DNA of 5,514 nt, from assembly GCA_016463045.1 (NCBI GenBank), contig JAEMSB010000006.1, forward strand, positions 12,669 through 18,182. Reading direction: 5' to 3'. Shown piece by piece: positions 5,412 to 5,514 of the stretch. The notes beneath the pieces are model-generated. The model did not search any database, was not told the DNA's origin, and saw only the letters and a program-made list of their open reading frames with translations. This DNA comes from Niveispirillum sp. GTDB taxonomy: Bacteria; Pseudomonadota; Alphaproteobacteria; Azospirillales; Azospirillaceae. Position 1 is the first letter of the stretch, and each line of letters starts with the position of its first letter. The position numbers and the translations under genes are program-made.

Positions 5412-5514
5412 TTATGCGCCGAAGGGCAACGGGGCAGCCGGATTGACCAGACCGGCGGCGCGCAGATCGCGCCAGAAATCGGTGGGAATGATTTCCGCCA
5501 GAGCCGCGCTGTCT
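5412..5514 (-). CDS. C-terminal 33 residues of a probable aldo/keto reductase, cut by window edge
   Basis: The minus strand is open from the right edge to TAA at 5414-5412 and ends IPTDFWRDLRAAGLVNPAAP-LPFGA. A tail of the form 'IP..FW.DLR..GL......P.P' is typical of the D-threo-aldose/fucose/pyridoxal dehydrogenase group of aldo/keto reductases, NAD(P)H-dependent TIM-barrel enzymes. Only the tail is visible, so catalytic residues and substrate cannot be judged. It converges with the regulator gene, with 18 nt between the stops and no obvious intrinsic terminator in that gap. Confidence 0.6.
   Translation of the reverse strand, partial: DSAALAEIIPTDFWRDLRAAGLVNPAAPLPFGA

Overview
The window is about 5.5 kb of GC-rich DNA with tightly packed genes. 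It probably comes from an alphaproteobacterium, of the sphingomonad or Azospirillaceae (Niveispirillum-like) type. The basis is a TonB-dependent receptor with an EEIIVTAQ-type TonB box, an XRE-cupin regulator and the codon style; the genus cannot be fixed from the sequence. No tRNA, rRNA, CRISPR array, insertion sequence or integrase was found.

Layout, left to right. (a) 1-837, minus: the first 279 residues of an M81/MlrC-family metallopeptidase, cut by the left edge. It is intact as far as it goes and keeps the spaced Asp-x-His...His metal-ligand pattern. (b) 841-1980, minus: an FAD-dependent D-amino-acid dehydrogenase-like protein (DauA family). Its stop lies 3 nt before the peptidase start, so the two form one operon. 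(c) 1981-2345: a divergent control region with a good sigma70-type promoter facing right, weaker candidates facing left, an 8-bp inverted repeat, and a structured leader for the rightward gene. (d) 2346-4565, plus: a complete TonB-dependent outer-membrane receptor with signal peptide, TonB box, plug and barrel. (e) 4606-4659: a strong intrinsic terminator. (f) 4722-5393, plus: an XRE-family regulator with a C-terminal cupin domain, preceded by a small inverted repeat and a possible 10-codon upstream ORF that ends in an ATGA overlap with the regulator start. (g) 5412-5514, minus: the last 33 residues of a probable aldo/keto reductase, convergent with the regulator.

Taken together this looks like a small scavenging locus. 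The receptor would bring a ligand across the outer membrane, the M81 enzyme would hydrolyse an amide or peptide bond, and the flavoenzyme would oxidise a released D-amino acid or similar compound. The XRE-cupin protein would sense the substrate or a product. The link is inferred from gene order and family knowledge. The most useful sequence-level observation is that the flavoenzyme aligns without gaps with DauA in the compared active-site segments and keeps the carboxylate-binding arginines. It has lost the glutamate that gives DauA its preference for D-arginine, so its substrate is probably different and not cationic.
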